Part shown: positions 19,882-30,576 of the stretch, in pieces
Layout of the letters: every line of letters starts with the position of its first letter
Numbering within the stretch: position 1 is the first letter of the stretch
Assembly: GCF_023952475.1 (NCBI RefSeq)
Contig: NZ_JALHRX010000001.1
Span: forward strand, 124,001-188,000
Direction of reading: 5' to 3'
Length of the DNA: 64,000 bases
From: Cupriavidus sp. WGlv3
GTDB taxonomy: Bacteria > Pseudomonadota > Gammaproteobacteria > Burkholderiales > Burkholderiaceae
Made by a program: the position numbers and the translations under genes
The notes under the pieces: model-generated
The model's database searches: none
Told to the model about the DNA's origin: nothing
The model's input: the letters and a program-made list of their open reading frames with translations, nothing else

Positions 19882-20598
19882 ATGAGCCTGCCGCTGCCCT
19901 CCCCGTTTTCTGCCGTCTCCGCTACGCGCACGCGCCGGCGCGGACCCTGCACCGTTCTGCCGCTGCTGGCCCTGGCCGCGGCGCTGGCAGGGCCAGCATC
20001 CGCGCAGAATGGCCCGTTGTCGCTGGCGGTGCCGACCTCGCCGGTCGGCGGCATCCAGTCGACCGACCCTGGCATGGGCGAGGCCCAGCAAGCCGCCAAC
20101 GCGCGCCGCTACGAGGACGCCATCAAGGGCTTCGACCGCGTGCTCGCCACCAACCCGCGCAATGCCCAGGCCCGCTTCCAGCGGGCCTGGGCGCTGGCCC
20201 AGGCGGGCCGCGAGGACGAAGCGATCCAGGCCTTCAGCGAGATGGCGCAGGACTTTCCCGAACTGCCCGAGCCGCACAACAACCTGGCGCTGATCTATGC
20301 CAAGCGCGGCGACCTGAAGCGCGCCGAAGCCGAATTGCTGCTGGCCACCGAGGTCAAGCCCGCCTTCGCGGTCGGCTACACCAACCTGGGCGACGTCTAC
20401 CGCCGCCTGGCCGAGCAGGCCTACACCGAAGCGCTTCGCCGCAATCCCGGCGATGCCCGCGCCAGTGCCGGCCTGCGCCAGCTGGCCCCGGCTTCCGCCG
20501 TGGCAGCGCCACCGAAGCCGGCCGCACCCGCGGCCACCGGCCGCAAGTCGGCGCCGGGCGGGCGCCAGTCGCCGGCCAGCGCCCCCGCGGCCAACTGA
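19882..20598 (+). CDS. Exported TPR-repeat protein
   Basis: A 238-residue protein. An Arg-rich N terminus and hydrophobic stretch ending 'GPASAQN' form a signal peptide of about 42 residues. Residues 65-185 hold three to four tetratricopeptide repeats ('[21 protein letters not shown]', '[20 protein letters not shown]', '[21 protein letters not shown]'). The tail of about 40 residues is Ala/Pro-rich and probably disordered. TPRs bind partner proteins in the periplasm; the partner is unknown. The track frame starts ten codons earlier, but ATG 19882 begins the Leu/Pro-rich signal. It lies 70 bp before ppiA. Confidence 0.8.
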   Translation: MSLPLPSPFSAVSATRTRRRGPCTVLPLLALAAALAGPASAQNGPLSLAVPTSPVGGIQSTDPGMGEAQQAANARRYEDAIKGFDRVLATNPRNAQARFQRAWALAQAGREDEAIQAFSEMAQDFPELPEPHNNLALIYAKRGDLKRAEAELLLATEVKPAFAVGYTNLGDVYRRLAEQAYTEALRRNPGDARASAGLRQLAPASAVAAPPKPAAPAATGRKSAPGGRQSPASAPAAN

Positions 20599-20668
20599 CA
20601 GCATTCATCCGCAGGCCCGGCGCGGCATGCCCGGGCCGTGTCCATCCCGACTTACCGGAGTTCCCTTC

Positions 20669-21253
20669 ATGATCCGTTCCCGTCGCATCGTCATTGCCGG
20701 CCTGGCCGCAGGCGCGCTGGCGCTGTCCTCGTTCAGCGCGCTGGCCCAGCAGAAGGCCGCCGAGCGCGTCCAGTTCGTCACCAGCGCCGGCAAGTTCACG
20801 GTCGAGCTCTATCCCGAGGCCGCGCCCAAGACCGTCGCGAACTTCCTGGAATATGTGAAGAGCGGCTTCTACAGTGGCACCATCTTCCACCGCGTGATCA
20901 ATGGCTTCATGGTGCAGGGCGGCGGCTTCGACCGCGACATGAAGGAAAAGCCGACGCGCGCACCGATCCCGCTGGAAGCCCGCAACGGCCTGAAGAACAA
21001 GGCCGGCACGGTTGCCATGGCGCGCACCAGCAACCCGGATTCGGCCACCGCGCAGTTCTTCGTCAATGTGGTGGATAATCCGAATCTCGACTACCCGCAG
21101 CCGGACGGCAATGGCTATGCCGTCTTCGGCAAGGTGGTGGAAGGCATGGACACGATCGACAAGATCAAGACCGTGCCGACCACGGCCTACGGCCCGATGC
21201 GCAACGTGCCGGCCGCGCCGATCGTGATCGAGTCGGCCACCGTCGTCAAATAA
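20669..21253 (+). CDS. ppiA: Periplasmic peptidyl-prolyl cis-trans isomerase, cyclophilin type
   Basis: A 194-residue cyclophilin that speeds proline isomerisation during folding of exported proteins. The signal peptide (1-27, ending SFSALA) precedes the cyclophilin core with '[18 protein letters not shown]' and '[16 protein letters not shown]'. The active-site Arg lies in 'FHRV'. ATG 20669 follows CCGGAG by eight bases. It sits 22 bases before its cytoplasmic paralogue ppiB, so the pair looks like a tandem duplication that diverged in location. Confidence 0.95.
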   Translation: MIRSRRIVIAGLAAGALALSSFSALAQQKAAERVQFVTSAGKFTVELYPEAAPKTVANFLEYVKSGFYSGTIFHRVINGFMVQGGGFDRDMKEKPTRAPIPLEARNGLKNKAGTVAMARTSNPDSATAQFFVNVVDNPNLDYPQPDGNGYAVFGKVVEGMDTIDKIKTVPTTAYGPMRNVPAAPIVIESATVVK

Positions 21254-21275
21254 TTACCGAACAGAGGAAACCGCC

Positions 21276-21776
21276 ATGTCCAAGGTACAGCTGCAGACCA
21301 ACAAGGGTGTGATCACCCTGGAACTCGACGCCGAGAAGGCTCCGAAAACGGTGGAGAACTTCCTGTCGTATGTCCGCAAGGGCCACTACGACAACACCAT
21401 CTTCCACCGCGTGATCAAGAACTTCATGATCCAGGGCGGCGGCTTCGAGCCCGGCATGAAGCAGAAGGACACCGACGCCCCGATCGAAAACGAAGCCGGC
21501 AACGGCCTGAAGAACGACCGCTACACCGTGGCGATGGCGCGCACCAATGCGCCGCACTCGGCCACCGCGCAGTTCTTCATCAACGTGGTCGACAACGACT
21601 TCCTCAACTTCTCGTCGCCGACCCCGCAGGGCTTCGGTTATGCCGTGTTCGGCAAAGTGGTCGACGGCACCGACGTGGTCGAGCAGATCAAGGGCGTGCG
21701 CACCGGCAGCTCGGGCTTCCACCAGGACGTGCCGCTGGAAGACGTCGTGATCGAGAAGGCCGTCGTCGTCGAATAA
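21276..21776 (+). CDS. ppiB: Cytoplasmic peptidyl-prolyl cis-trans isomerase, cyclophilin type
   Basis: A 166-residue cyclophilin without signal peptide ('[20 protein letters not shown]'). The catalytic core '[21 protein letters not shown]' and '[16 protein letters not shown]' is intact. AGAGGAA lies six bases before the ATG. It is clearly paralogous to ppiA directly upstream and is followed by a hairpin terminator. Confidence 0.96.
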   Translation: MSKVQLQTNKGVITLELDAEKAPKTVENFLSYVRKGHYDNTIFHRVIKNFMIQGGGFEPGMKQKDTDAPIENEAGNGLKNDRYTVAMARTNAPHSATAQFFINVVDNDFLNFSSPTPQGFGYAVFGKVVDGTDVVEQIKGVRTGSSGFHQDVPLEDVVIEKAVVVE

Positions 21777-21815
21777 GCCGATGCCTGCCGATTGCGGTAC
21801 CGTGCGCGCGCGCGT

Positions 21816-21839
21816 GCCGGCCTGCGTGCCGGCCTTTTT
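21816..21839 (+). terminator. Terminator after ppiB
   Basis: The palindromic GCCGGC repeats at both arms of a short hairpin (loop CTGCGT) and is followed by CTTTTTC. It lies between ppiB and lpxH, which start only 16 bases later. Confidence 0.7.
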
Positions 21840-21854
21840 CTCCCGACACCACGC

Positions 21855-22652
21855 ATGACCGCAATCTCCCACACGCCGGTGGCCGGTCCCCTCGAGGTAC
21901 AGGCGCCGGCGTGGTTCATTTCAGACCTGCATCTGACGCCCGGCATGCCGCGCACGCTGGCGGCCTTCGAGCGCACGCTCGAGCGCGCCGCCGCGCACGC
22001 GCGCACGCTGTTTATCCTGGGCGACTTCTTTGAATTCTGGGTCGGCGACGAAGAAACCGAGGCGCCGTTCGCGCAACGCGTGGCGCTGGCGCTGCGCGCA
22101 CTGGCCGCGCGCGACGTGGCGGTGTACCTGATGCACGGCAACCGCGACTTCCTGCTGGGCCGCCGCTTCGCCGACGCCGCCGGCGCCACGCTGCTGCCCG
22201 ATCCCACCTTGATCGATTGCGCCGGCCAGCGCGTGGTGCTGAGCCACGGCGACATGCTGTGCATCGACGACGAACGCTACAACCGCTTTCGCCGCTGGAC
22301 CCGCAAGCGCTGGGTGCAGCGCGTGTTCCTGGCGCTGCCGCTGCGCGCGCGCCTGGCCGTGGCCCGCAAGCTGCGCGCGGACAGCGAAGGCAACCGCGCC
22401 CGGCAACGCAGCGCCGGCGCGGCGGTACCGGTGGTCTATGGTGATGTGGCCCCCGCGGCGGCGGCCGAGTTGCTCGGCGCCGCTGGCGCGTCGCTGCTGG
22501 TCCATGGCCATACCCATCGCCCTGCCCGCCACGAAGAAGGTGCAGGCGTGCGCTGGGTGCTGACCGACTGGGACCTGGATGGCGCGCATCCGCGCGCCGC
22601 GGTGCTGCAGCTGGACCGCGACGGTTTCCGGCTGCTGCCGCAGACCGACTGA
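21855..22652 (+). CDS. lpxH: UDP-2,3-diacylglucosamine diphosphatase
   Basis: A 265-residue calcineurin-like pyrophosphatase. It hydrolyses UDP-2,3-diacylglucosamine to lipid X at the membrane surface, the fourth step of lipid A synthesis. The metal motifs run in order: 'SDLHL', 'GDFFEFWVGDE', 'MHGNRDFLLG', 'LSHGD', 'HGHTHRP'. The open frame begins at 21792, but ATG 21855 lies after the terminator. It is about 25 residues longer than E. coli LpxH. Confidence 0.94.
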   Translation: MTAISHTPVAGPLEVQAPAWFISDLHLTPGMPRTLAAFERTLERAAAHARTLFILGDFFEFWVGDEETEAPFAQRVALALRALAARDVAVYLMHGNRDFLLGRRFADAAGATLLPDPTLIDCAGQRVVLSHGDMLCIDDERYNRFRRWTRKRWVQRVFLALPLRARLAVARKLRADSEGNRARQRSAGAAVPVVYGDVAPAAAAELLGAAGASLLVHGHTHRPARHEEGAGVRWVLTDWDLDGAHPRAAVLQLDRDGFRLLPQTD

Positions 22653-22678
22653 GCGGCGCCAGCCATCGCCGGGCGCCC

Positions 22679-23422
22679 TTACTTCATCAGCTTGCGCAGC
22701 TCGCTGGCATCGAACGGGTCGTTCGGCGTGTTTTCCAGGTGTTCGCCAAGCCGGTCTAGCGCGGCCAGCACGGCCTCGATGCGGTCATGCTGGAGCGCGG
22801 CGTTGTCGATCAGGCTCTTGAGCGCCAGCGACACCGGGTCGTCCGCGTTGGGCGTGATGCCGTAGGCCGAGAACTCCTGCTTGGCACCCTGCTGCACCGA
22901 CGGCGCATCGGGCAGGATGATGCGGGCCGGAATGCCGACCGCGGTCGCGCCCGCCGGCACCGGCTTCAGCACCACCGCGTTGGAGCCGACGCGCGCACCG
23001 TCGCCCACCACGAACCCGCCCAGCACCTTGGCGCCCGCGCTGACCACCACGCCGACGCCGAGGGTCGGATGCCGCTTCTGGCCCTTGTACAGCGACGTGC
23101 CACCCAGCGTCACGCCCTGGTAGATGGTGCAGTCGTCGCCGATCTGCGCGGTCTCGCCGATGACTACGCCCATGCCGTGGTCGATAAACACGCGCCGGCC
23201 CAGCGTCGCCGCCGGATGGATCTCGATACCGGTGAAAAAGCGCGACCAGTGCGAGATCCAGCGGCCCAGCCAGTGCCAGCCCGCGCGCCAGCACGCGTGC
23301 GCCAGCCGGTGCAGCAGCACCGCGTGCAGGCCCGGATAGCAGGTCAGGACTTCCAGGCGGCTGCGCGCGGCGGGATCGCGCAGCATGATGGTGTCGATAT
23401 CTTCCTTCAGGCGAGAGAACAT
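22679..23422 (-). CDS. cysE: Serine O-acetyltransferase
   Basis: A 247-residue left-handed beta-helix acetyltransferase that makes O-acetylserine, the carbon skeleton for cysteine. The N-terminal helices ('[21 protein letters not shown]') are short, as in the EpsC-like forms. The active-site region '[27 protein letters not shown]' is followed by hexapeptide repeats ('[31 protein letters not shown]') and a C-terminal tail. ATG 23422 is the conserved MFSRLKED start. It is convergent with lpxH. Confidence 0.95.
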   Translation of the reverse strand: MFSRLKEDIDTIMLRDPAARSRLEVLTCYPGLHAVLLHRLAHACWRAGWHWLGRWISHWSRFFTGIEIHPAATLGRRVFIDHGMGVVIGETAQIGDDCTIYQGVTLGGTSLYKGQKRHPTLGVGVVVSAGAKVLGGFVVGDGARVGSNAVVLKPVPAGATAVGIPARIILPDAPSVQQGAKQEFSAYGITPNADDPVSLALKSLIDNAALQHDRIEAVLAALDRLGEHLENTPNDPFDASELRKLMK

Positions 23423-23725
23423 CTTGGTCGTGTCGTGGTGCCGCGCCGTGCGCCACGCCACGCGGGCCAGGGCCCGGGGCGGGGTCGCCGGCGCGGTCGG
23501 GGGCCGGTGAAGAGGATCAGGAGTGTAAGGGATTTGCCGGCCCGCCTTGCGGCGCCGGCGTTTGGCCCCTGATCCGCCAGGGACATTGCTGCGATGCTGC
23601 GATCAACATCGACCGGGCCTGCACCCACCCGCGGCGGCAGGACACCCGGCCACGCCGCCTCGGCATGCACCGTTCCGGTCCCACATCGCATCGCTACGGG
23701 TTGCTGCCACGGTCCTTTGCTCCTG
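23423..23725. other. 303-bp intergenic region between trmJ and cysE
   Basis: This GC-rich stretch separates the trmJ stop from the cysE start, both on the minus strand. I see no coding frame that looks like protein and no U-tailed hairpin. A TACACT box on the minus strand (23522-23527) could be the cysE -10. Confidence 0.5.
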
Positions 23726-24544
23726 TCACCGGTCGGCCGGCGGGCCAGACGGGTTCTGCGCGGCAATCAGCATGTGCTTGGCAATGCCGCGCAGGATGTT
23801 CACTTCCTCGCGCTCGAGGCCGCTGCGCGCCAGCAGGCGGCGCAGCCGGGTCATCAGCTTGCGCGGATTGGACGGATCGAGAAAGCCGATCGCCTCCAGC
23901 CCGGCCTGCAGGTGGCCGAACATGGCCTCCACCTGTTCGGCCGTGGCCGGCTCGCCAGCATAGCCGATATTGGCGCCCGCGTCCGGGGCGGCCTCCAGCA
24001 GCGTCAGCCGCATCTCGTAGGCGATCAGCTGCACTGCCTGCGCCAGGTTCAGCGAGGCATAGGCGGGATTGGCGGGGATATGGGTCACGGCGTTGCAGCG
24101 CTGCACCACCTCGTTGGGCAGGCCATAGCGCTCGTTGCCGAACACGAACGCCACGTCGCCGCTGCCGGACAGCATCTGCCGCGCCCGCGCGGCGGCGGCG
24201 CGCGGCAGCAGCCGCGGCGGGCCGAACTCGCGATGGCGCGCAGTCATGGCCACGGTCAGCGCGGCCCCGGCCAGGGCCGCGTCGACCTGGTCGACGATCA
24301 CGGCGGCGGCCAGCACGTCGTCGGCGCCGCTGGCCATGGCGATGGCATCGGGATGCCGCAGCACCTCGGGCTCGCGCGGCGAAACCAGCACCAGGCTGCC
24401 GAAGCCCATGGTCTTGATCGCCCGCGCCACCGAGCCGACGTTGCCGGGATGGCTGGTTTCCACCAGCACAAAGCGCACGCGGCCGAAGGCATCCCCGCCT
24501 GACGTGGGGGTGGCTGGCTGGCTCGTATCAATTGCCGGGTTCAT
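23726..24544 (-). CDS. trmJ: tRNA (cytidine/uridine-2'-O)-methyltransferase TrmJ
   Basis: A 272-residue SPOUT enzyme that 2'-O-methylates position 32 of several tRNAs using SAM. The N-terminal motif '[30 protein letters not shown]' and the knot motifs '[19 protein letters not shown]' and '[16 protein letters not shown]' are clear. The helical C-terminal extension ('[25 protein letters not shown]') sets TrmJ apart from TrmL. ATG 24544 is chosen over the longer frame, which would run into the suhB promoter region. It is divergent from suhB. Confidence 0.92.
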   Translation of the reverse strand: MNPAIDTSQPATPTSGGDAFGRVRFVLVETSHPGNVGSVARAIKTMGFGSLVLVSPREPEVLRHPDAIAMASGADDVLAAAVIVDQVDAALAGAALTVAMTARHREFGPPRLLPRAAAARARQMLSGSGDVAFVFGNERYGLPNEVVQRCNAVTHIPANPAYASLNLAQAVQLIAYEMRLTLLEAAPDAGANIGYAGEPATAEQVEAMFGHLQAGLEAIGFLDPSNPRKLMTRLRRLLARSGLEREEVNILRGIAKHMLIAAQNPSGPPADR

Positions 24545-24658
24545 ATACAATTCGGGGTTCTTCTTTGGCGCGGCGCCAGGTTTATGCATGCCCGCGAGAC
24601 GTTCGCGACACATTTGCGAAGCGTCGAGCAACAAGGCCGGCGACGCCCCACGTTCTTC

Positions 24659-24664
24659 TACAAT
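24659..24664 (+). promoter_or_regulatory. Probable -10 element for suhB
   Basis: TACAAT, 84 bases upstream of the suhB ATG in the 203-bp region divergent from trmJ. The -35 is not convincing. Confidence 0.4.
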
Positions 24665-24747
24665 CCGTTGTGTTGTCAGCTGCCCATGAGCGGGCGAGCG
24701 GCGCTTTGGCGCCCCGCCGCGCGATCGTGGCCGGCCTGGAGAGATTC

Positions 24748-25581
24748 ATGCATCCGATGCTCAATATCGCCATCAAGGCGGCCCGCAAGGCGGGATCCAT
24801 CATCAACCGCGCGTCGCTCGACGTCGATCTGGTGCGCGTCTCGCGCAAGCAACACAACGATTTCGTTACCGAGGTCGACCGCGCCGCCGAAGCCGCGATC
24901 ATCGAGATCCTGCGCACGGCCTACCCGGAACACGGCATTCTAGCGGAAGAGTCCGGCCAGTCCTGGACCGAAGAAGAAGCCACCCACGAATACACCTGGG
25001 TCATCGACCCGCTCGACGGCACCACCAACTTCATCCACGGCTTCCCGCAATACGCGGTCTCGATCGCCCAGCTGCACCGCGGCACGCCAGTGCAGGCGGT
25101 GGTCTACGACCCGACCCGCGACGAGCTGTTCACCGCCACCAAGGGCGCCGGCGCCTTCCTCAACAACCGCCGCATCCGCGTCACCCGCCGCGACAAGCTG
25201 GCCGACTGCCTGATCGGCACCGGCTTCCCCTTCCGTGACCTGGAAGGCGTGGAAGAGTACCTCGAGATCTTCGCGCTGATGACGCGCAGCTGTGCCGGCC
25301 TGCGCCGCCCGGGCGCCGCCGCGCTGGACCTGGCCTATGTGGCCTGCGGCCGCCTCGACGGCTTCTTCGAGCGCGGCCTGCAGCCGTGGGACATGGCCGC
25401 CGGCATGCTGCTGATCACCGAGTCGGGCGGCCTGGTCGGCAACTACGCCGGCGAGCCGCGCCAGCTGGAACAAGGCGAAGTGCTGGCCGGCAACCCCAAG
25501 GCCTTTGCGCAGATGGTGCGCCTGCTGTCGCCATACTCGCTGGACAACACCAAACCCAGCGCCAAGCCCAGCGCCGCCTGA
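24748..25581 (+). CDS. suhB: Inositol-1-monophosphatase / SuhB
   Basis: A 277-residue member of the inositol monophosphatase family. The Mg-binding motifs are 'GILAEESGQ', '[24 protein letters not shown]' and '[17 protein letters not shown]'. Besides phosphatase activity, SuhB in E. coli joins the rRNA antitermination complex; the same is possible here but not shown. ATG 24748 follows GGAGAG by five bases. A strong terminator follows. Confidence 0.95.
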   Translation: MHPMLNIAIKAARKAGSIINRASLDVDLVRVSRKQHNDFVTEVDRAAEAAIIEILRTAYPEHGILAEESGQSWTEEEATHEYTWVIDPLDGTTNFIHGFPQYAVSIAQLHRGTPVQAVVYDPTRDELFTATKGAGAFLNNRRIRVTRRDKLADCLIGTGFPFRDLEGVEEYLEIFALMTRSCAGLRRPGAAALDLAYVACGRLDGFFERGLQPWDMAAGMLLITESGGLVGNYAGEPRQLEQGEVLAGNPKAFAQMVRLLSPYSLDNTKPSAKPSAA

Positions 25582-25617
25582 CGCTGGCAGATGGCCTGAG
25601 CGGCCATGCCAGCAAGC

Positions 25618-25650
25618 ACGCCCGCCGCATCCCGGCGGGCGTTTGTTTTT
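25618..25650 (+). terminator. Rho-independent terminator of suhB
   Basis: Perfect ten-base arms (ACGCCCGCCG / CGGCGGGCGT) flank a five-base loop and are followed by TTGTTTTT. It lies 37 bases after the suhB stop. Confidence 0.92.
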
Positions 25651-25802
25651 CCGGGGCCGCATGCCCGTGCGTCCTGCATTGCGGCCTCGTCTCATTCCCC
25701 GGCGAGCCATGATCCTGGTCAAGGCCGCGCCGCCCTGCGCTCACCAGAATGAATCCATGCGCCACGCCATGTGCGCGCGGATCCAGCCACAGGAGAGCCA
25801 GC

Positions 25803-26018
25803 ATGTTTCCCGAGTACCGCGACCAGATCACCGCCCTGAAGACGCAGGACGCCCGCTTTGCGCGGCTGTTCCACCGCCACAATTCGCTCGACCAGGAAAT
25901 CCACAACATGGAAGCGGGCCTGGTGCCGGCATCCACCTTCGAGATCGAGCGGCTGAAAAAGGAGAAGCTGCTGCTCAAGGACCAGCTCTACCAGATCCTG
26001 CGCCGCACCGCCGCCTGA
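25803..26018 (+). CDS. DUF465/YdcH family small protein
   Basis: A 71-residue protein of the YdcH family, an all-helical coiled-coil hairpin ('FARLFHRHNSLDQEIHNMEAG ... FEIERLKKEKLLLKDQLYQIL'). Its role is not established. ATG 25803 has AGGAGA six bases ahead; the longer frame starting at 25749 lacks a ribosome site. The stop is 14 bases before the PPK2 gene, so the two are probably co-transcribed. Confidence 0.88.
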   Translation: MFPEYRDQITALKTQDARFARLFHRHNSLDQEIHNMEAGLVPASTFEIERLKKEKLLLKDQLYQILRRTAA

Positions 26019-26032
26019 CCGGAGGCGCGCAG

Positions 26033-27148
26033 ATGACCGATCGCGACACCCTCCCCACCCGTATTCCCACCCCCACCACCACACGGCCCCGTGCCACCGC
26101 CAGGGGCGATGTGCTGCCCACCAGGTCGGCGCTGTCGGCGCAGCGCAATGAAGTCGACAGCGCAGTCGACGCCGCGGTGCAACTCGCGGCAAGCGGGATG
26201 CAGGACATCCTCGCCAGCCAGGCCGGCGATGGCAGCGGCATGCTGGGCGCCATCCGCACGCTGCTCGACGGCATGGCGCCAGACGAGGCCGCGCAATTGC
26301 GCAGCCTGATCCTCGAAGGCGACCCGGCCGCCTGGCACGCTGGCCGCCAGCGCCACCCGGACGATGAGCTGTCAGCCGGCTGGCGCGAAGGCGCATATCC
26401 GTACCAGAACCTGATGTCGCGGCGCAGTTACGAGAAGCAAAAGTACCGCCTGCAGGTGGAACTGCTCAAGTTCCAGGCCTGGGTGCGCGAAACCGGCCAG
26501 CGCGTGGTGATCCTGTTCGAAGGCCGCGACGCCGCCGGCAAGGGCGGCACCATCAAACGCTTCATGGAACACATGAACCCGCGCGGCGCCCGCGTGGTGG
26601 CGCTGGAAAAGCCCACCGAAGCCGAACGCGGGCAATGGTATTTCCAGCGCTACGTGCAGCATCTGCCCTCGGCGGGCGAGATCGTGCTGTTCGACCGCTC
26701 CTGGTACAACCGCGCCGGCGTCGAGCACGTGATGGGCTTCTGCTCGACCCGCGAATACCAGGACTTCCTGCAGCAGGCGCCGGATTTCGAGCGGCACCTG
26801 GTGCGCAGCGGCATCCACCTGTTCAAGTTCTGGTTCTCGGTCAGCCAGAAGGAGCAGCGCCGGCGCTTCCGCGAGCGCGAGATCCATCCGCTCAAGCAAT
26901 GGAAGCTCAGCCCGGTCGACGTCGCCTCGCTCGACAAATGGGACGAGTACACCCACGCCAAGGAGGCGATGTTCGCGCATACCGATACCGCCGATGCGCC
27001 CTGGACTGTGATCCGCTCCGACTGCAAGAAGCGCGCGCGGCTCAATGCGCTGCGCTACATCCTGTCGCGCTTTCCCTATGCCAACCGCGACACCACCGCC
27101 ATCGGCCAGCCGGATCCGCTGATCGTCGGGCGCGCGCTGGGCAACTGA
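26033..27148 (+). CDS. Polyphosphate kinase 2 family protein
   Basis: A 371-residue PPK2, which moves phosphate between polyphosphate and nucleotides. The P-loop is 'GRDAAGKGG' (164-172), and the lid and Walker B residues are 'DRSWYNRAGVE' from Asp221. Catalytic residues typical of class I (NDP-phosphorylating) PPK2 seem intact. The core needs only about 250 residues; the first 115 here are an extra, partly low-complexity segment (Thr/Pro/Arg-rich, then helical). ATG 26033 has GGAGG nine bases before it. Neighbours are a DUF465 protein and a universal stress protein, suggesting a stress or energy setting. Confidence 0.92.
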   Translation: MTDRDTLPTRIPTPTTTRPRATARGDVLPTRSALSAQRNEVDSAVDAAVQLAASGMQDILASQAGDGSGMLGAIRTLLDGMAPDEAAQLRSLILEGDPAAWHAGRQRHPDDELSAGWREGAYPYQNLMSRRSYEKQKYRLQVELLKFQAWVRETGQRVVILFEGRDAAGKGGTIKRFMEHMNPRGARVVALEKPTEAERGQWYFQRYVQHLPSAGEIVLFDRSWYNRAGVEHVMGFCSTREYQDFLQQAPDFERHLVRSGIHLFKFWFSVSQKEQRRRFREREIHPLKQWKLSPVDVASLDKWDEYTHAKEAMFAHTDTADAPWTVIRSDCKKRARLNALRYILSRFPYANRDTTAIGQPDPLIVGRALGN

Positions 27149-27224
27149 ACACAGCGCCGAAGCACAGGACGCAGCCGCTTTCGTCCGCTTCGCGCCATTG
27201 CCTCCCACAACCGAAAAGGACCCC

Positions 27225-27659
27225 ATGTTCAAGCACATCCTGCTCCCCGTCGACGGTTCGGAGCTGTCGCACCAGGCCGTCTCCGCCGGCATCCAGTTCG
27301 CCCGCACCGCGGGCGCGCGTCTCACGCCTTACATGTGCGTGGAAAGCTATCCCTATGTGCTGACCAGCGACAGCTCGCACGAAAAGCGCGACGCCTACCA
27401 GCAGCGCGTCGAAGCGGAGGCGCGCCAGGAACTGGCCAAGGTCGAGTCCGCGGCCGCGCTGGCCGGCGTGCCATGCAGCGGCCACGTTTCCAGCGCTTCG
27501 GCGCCGTACCAGGGCATCATCCATGCCGCCCGGGACCTGGGCTGCGATGTCATCTTCATGGCCTCGCACGGCCGCCGCGGACTCAGCGGCCTGCTGCTCG
27601 GCAGCGAAACGCAGAAAGTGCTGACCCATAGCGACATCCCGGTGCTGGTGTTCCGCTGA
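27225..27659 (+). CDS. Universal stress protein, UspA family
   Basis: A 144-residue cytoplasmic Usp domain. 'HILLPVDGSELSHQAV' opens the alpha/beta fold, and 'ASHGRRGLSGLLLGSETQKVLTHSDIPVLV' contains the ATP-binding G-2x-G-9x-G(S/T) motif, so it is probably an ATP-binding type. AAAAGGA sits four bases before ATG 27225. It follows the PPK2 gene by 76 bases. Confidence 0.92.
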   Translation: MFKHILLPVDGSELSHQAVSAGIQFARTAGARLTPYMCVESYPYVLTSDSSHEKRDAYQQRVEAEARQELAKVESAAALAGVPCSGHVSSASAPYQGIIHAARDLGCDVIFMASHGRRGLSGLLLGSETQKVLTHSDIPVLVFR

Positions 27660-27780
27660 TCCGGCACCCGCGCAGCGCGCCTGCGCCGCTTCGGCGGCAG
27701 CACCGTGCTGTACCATATCGCCCATATTCGAAAACGCCCCTTCGTGCCGCGGCCACAGGCCGCCGGAGCAGCGCCCGGCC

Positions 27781-27802
27781 CGCCCCCGCGGGGGCGCTTT
27801 TC
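27781..27802 (+). terminator. GC hairpin with short T-run upstream of mutS
   Basis: CGCCCCC-GC-GGGGGCG is followed by CTTTT. It lies 122 bases after the stress-protein stop and about 70 before mutS, so it probably ends the upstream transcript, or attenuates mutS if the promoter lies before it. Confidence 0.5.
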
Positions 27803-27870
27803 CGCGGCACGCAAGGTGCGCTCGGCGCGGATCGGGCGGCTCGACGCAGGCCCACCGCCAGACAGGCTAA

Positions 27871-30576
27871 ATGGCAATGGGATTGCAGAAGAAAACCGAC
27901 CCTGAACAGGCACAGGCAGACGCCACAGGCAGCCGCCACACGCCCATGATGCAGCAATATTTGCGCATCAAGGCGGACCACCCCGACACCCTGCTGTTCT
28001 ACCGCATGGGTGACTTCTACGAACTCTTTCATGACGATGCCGAAAAGGCCGCGCGCCTGCTCGACATCACGCTGACCGCGCGCGGCGCGTCGAATGGCGT
28101 GCCGATCCGCATGGCCGGCATCCCCTTCCATTCGGCGGACCAGTACCTGGCGCGGCTGGTAAAGCTGGGCGAGTCGGTGGCGATCTGCGAGCAGATCGGC
28201 GACCCCGCCACCAGCAAGGGGCCGGTGGAGCGCAAGGTGGTGCGCATCGTCACCCCCGGCACGCTGACCGATGCCGCGCTGTTGCCAGACAAGGCCGATA
28301 CCTTCCTGATGGCCGTGCACCAGCAGACCACGCGCCGCGGCGTCAGCAAGACCGGGCTGGCGTGGCTGAACCTGGCCAGCGGCGAGCTGCGCCTGATGGA
28401 ATGTGAGGCGGCGCTGTTGGGCCGCGAGCTGGAGCGCATCCGCCCGGCCGAGCTGCTGTATGCCGATGGCATCGAACTGCCCGCGCTGGCGTGCGCACGC
28501 ACGCGCCTGCCGGAATGGCATTTCGACCAGGACGCCGGCACGCGCCGGCTGCGCGAGCAGCTGGGCGTGGCCAGCCTCGACCCGTTCGGCTGTGCCGGGC
28601 TGGGCGCCGCGCTGGGCGCGGCGGGCGCGCTGCTGAACTACGCCGCCACCACGCAGGGCCAGTCGCTGCGCCATGTGCAGGGCGTGAAGGTCGAGCGCGA
28701 ATCGGAATACGTCGGACTGGATTCCGCCACGCGGCGCAACCTGGAACTGACCGAAACCCTGCGCGGCGGCGAGTCACCGACGCTGTTCTCGCTGCTGGAC
28801 ACCTGCTGCACCGCCATGGGCAGCCGCGCGCTGCGCCACTGGCTGCACCACCCGCTGCGCGACCCGGCGGTGCCGCAGGCGCGCCAGCAGGCCATCGGCG
28901 TGCTGATCGACCAGGGCACCGACGCGCTGCGCGGGGCACTGCGCCGGCTCGCCGACGTCGAGCGCATCACCTCGCGGCTGGCGCTGCTCAATGCGCGCCC
29001 GCGCGACCTGTCGTCGCTGCGCGACACGCTGCGCGCGCTGCCCGAGGTGCAGGCCTGCCTGCAGGACGACCAGGGCAGCCTGCTGCTGGCGCAGACCCTG
29101 CAGGACCTGGCCGTGCCGCACGACTGCCTGGACCTGCTGGTGCGCGCCGTCGCCGAAGAACCCGCCACCGTGGTGCGCGACGGCGGCGTGATCGCCCGCG
29201 GCTTCGATACCGAGCTCGACGAGCTGCGCGATATCTCCGAAAACTGCGGCCAGTTCCTGATCGACCTGGAAGCGCGCGAGCGCACGCGCACCGGCATTGC
29301 CAACCTGCGCGTCGAGTTCAACCGCGTGCACGGCTTTTATATCGAGGTCACCAACGGCCAGGCCGACAAGGTGCCCGACGACTACCGCCGCCGCCAGACC
29401 CTGAAGAACGCCGAGCGCTACATCACGCCCGAGCTCAAGGCCTTCGAGGACAAGGCGTTGTCGGCGCAGGACCGCGCGCTGGCGCGCGAGAAGCAGCTCT
29501 ACGATGGCCTGCTGCAGGCATTGCTGCCGCATATCGGCGAGCTGCAGCGCGTCGCCGCCGCGCTGGCGCGGCTGGACGTGCTGGCGGCACTGGCCGAGCG
29601 CGCGCAGACGCTGGACTGGTCGGCGCCCGAGCGCGTCGCCGAGAACGTGATCGACATCGTGCAAGGCCGCCATCCGGTGGTCGAGGGCCAGCTCGCGGCG
29701 GAGTCGGTGGCATTCATCGCCAACGACTGCCAGCTCAACGAGGCACGCAAGCTGTTGCTGATCACCGGCCCGAACATGGGCGGTAAATCGACCTTCATGC
29801 GCCAGACCGCGCTGATCGTGCTGCTGGCCTGCGTTGGCGCCTATGTGCCGGCGCGGCGGGCGGTGATCGGGCCGATCGACCGCATCTTCACCCGCATCGG
29901 CGCCGCCGATGACCTGGCCGGCGGGCGTTCGACCTTCATGGTCGAGATGACCGAGGCCGCCGGCATCCTGCATCACGCCACGCCGGCATCGCTGGTGCTG
30001 ATGGACGAGATCGGGCGCGGTACCTCGACCTTCGACGGCCTGGCGCTGGCGTGGGCAATCGCGCGCCACCTGCTGTCGCACAACCGCAGCCATACCCTGT
30101 TCGCCACGCATTACTTCGAACTGACGCAGCTGCCGCAAGAGTTTCCGCAGGCGGCCAACGTGCACCTGTCGGCGGTCGAGCATGGCGACGGCATCGTGTT
30201 CCTGCACGCGGTGCAGGACGGACCGGCCAGCCAGAGCTACGGCCTGCAGGTGGCGCAACTGGCCGGCGTGCCGCAGCCGGTGATCCGCGCCGCGCGCAAG
30301 CACCTGGCCTGGCTGGAACAGCAATCCGCCGACGCCACGCCCACGCCGCAGCTCGACCTGTTCGCCGCGCCGCCGACACCTGACGAGGACGAGGCCTGGG
30401 ACGATGGCGATGCCGGCACGGCGGCGGCCGCCCTCCCCGCCGCGCTGGCGCCTGAGCAGGCAGCCGTGATCGACGCGCTGGCCGACCTGGATCCGGACAC
30501 GCTGACGCCGCGCGCGGCGCTGGAGGCGCTGTACCGGCTCAAGGCGCTGGCGGGCGAGGCGGTCGATACGGCATGA
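27871..30576 (+). CDS. mutS: DNA mismatch repair ATPase MutS
   Basis: A 901-residue MutS. The mismatch-reading F-x-E motif is in 'GDFYELF' (Phe49-Tyr50-Glu51) of domain I. Connector, core, clamp and ATPase domains follow, with Walker A 'GPNMGGKST' (about 632-640), Walker B '[15 protein letters not shown]' and the 'FATHYFEL' signature. The last 100 residues, including an acidic linker ('[10 protein letters not shown]') and a C-terminal helix pair, match the tetramerisation region. Two start codons, 27871 and 27877, compete. The 3' end overlaps the next gene as ATGA. Confidence 0.97.
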   Translation: MAMGLQKKTDPEQAQADATGSRHTPMMQQYLRIKADHPDTLLFYRMGDFYELFHDDAEKAARLLDITLTARGASNGVPIRMAGIPFHSADQYLARLVKLGESVAICEQIGDPATSKGPVERKVVRIVTPGTLTDAALLPDKADTFLMAVHQQTTRRGVSKTGLAWLNLASGELRLMECEAALLGRELERIRPAELLYADGIELPALACARTRLPEWHFDQDAGTRRLREQLGVASLDPFGCAGLGAALGAAGALLNYAATTQGQSLRHVQGVKVERESEYVGLDSATRRNLELTETLRGGESPTLFSLLDTCCTAMGSRALRHWLHHPLRDPAVPQARQQAIGVLIDQGTDALRGALRRLADVERITSRLALLNARPRDLSSLRDTLRALPEVQACLQDDQGSLLLAQTLQDLAVPHDCLDLLVRAVAEEPATVVRDGGVIARGFDTELDELRDISENCGQFLIDLEARERTRTGIANLRVEFNRVHGFYIEVTNGQADKVPDDYRRRQTLKNAERYITPELKAFEDKALSAQDRALAREKQLYDGLLQALLPHIGELQRVAAALARLDVLAALAERAQTLDWSAPERVAENVIDIVQGRHPVVEGQLAAESVAFIANDCQLNEARKLLLITGPNMGGKSTFMRQTALIVLLACVGAYVPARRAVIGPIDRIFTRIGAADDLAGGRSTFMVEMTEAAGILHHATPASLVLMDEIGRGTSTFDGLALAWAIARHLLSHNRSHTLFATHYFELTQLPQEFPQAANVHLSAVEHGDGIVFLHAVQDGPASQSYGLQVAQLAGVPQPVIRAARKHLAWLEQQSADATPTPQLDLFAAPPTPDEDEAWDDGDAGTAAAALPAALAPEQAAVIDALADLDPDTLTPRAALEALYRLKALAGEAVDTA

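Noticed and set aside
27705-27905. A 66-codon frame between the stress-protein gene and mutS
   Set aside because: It overlaps the mutS start and the hairpin at 27781, is Pro/Arg-rich, and has no ribosome site.
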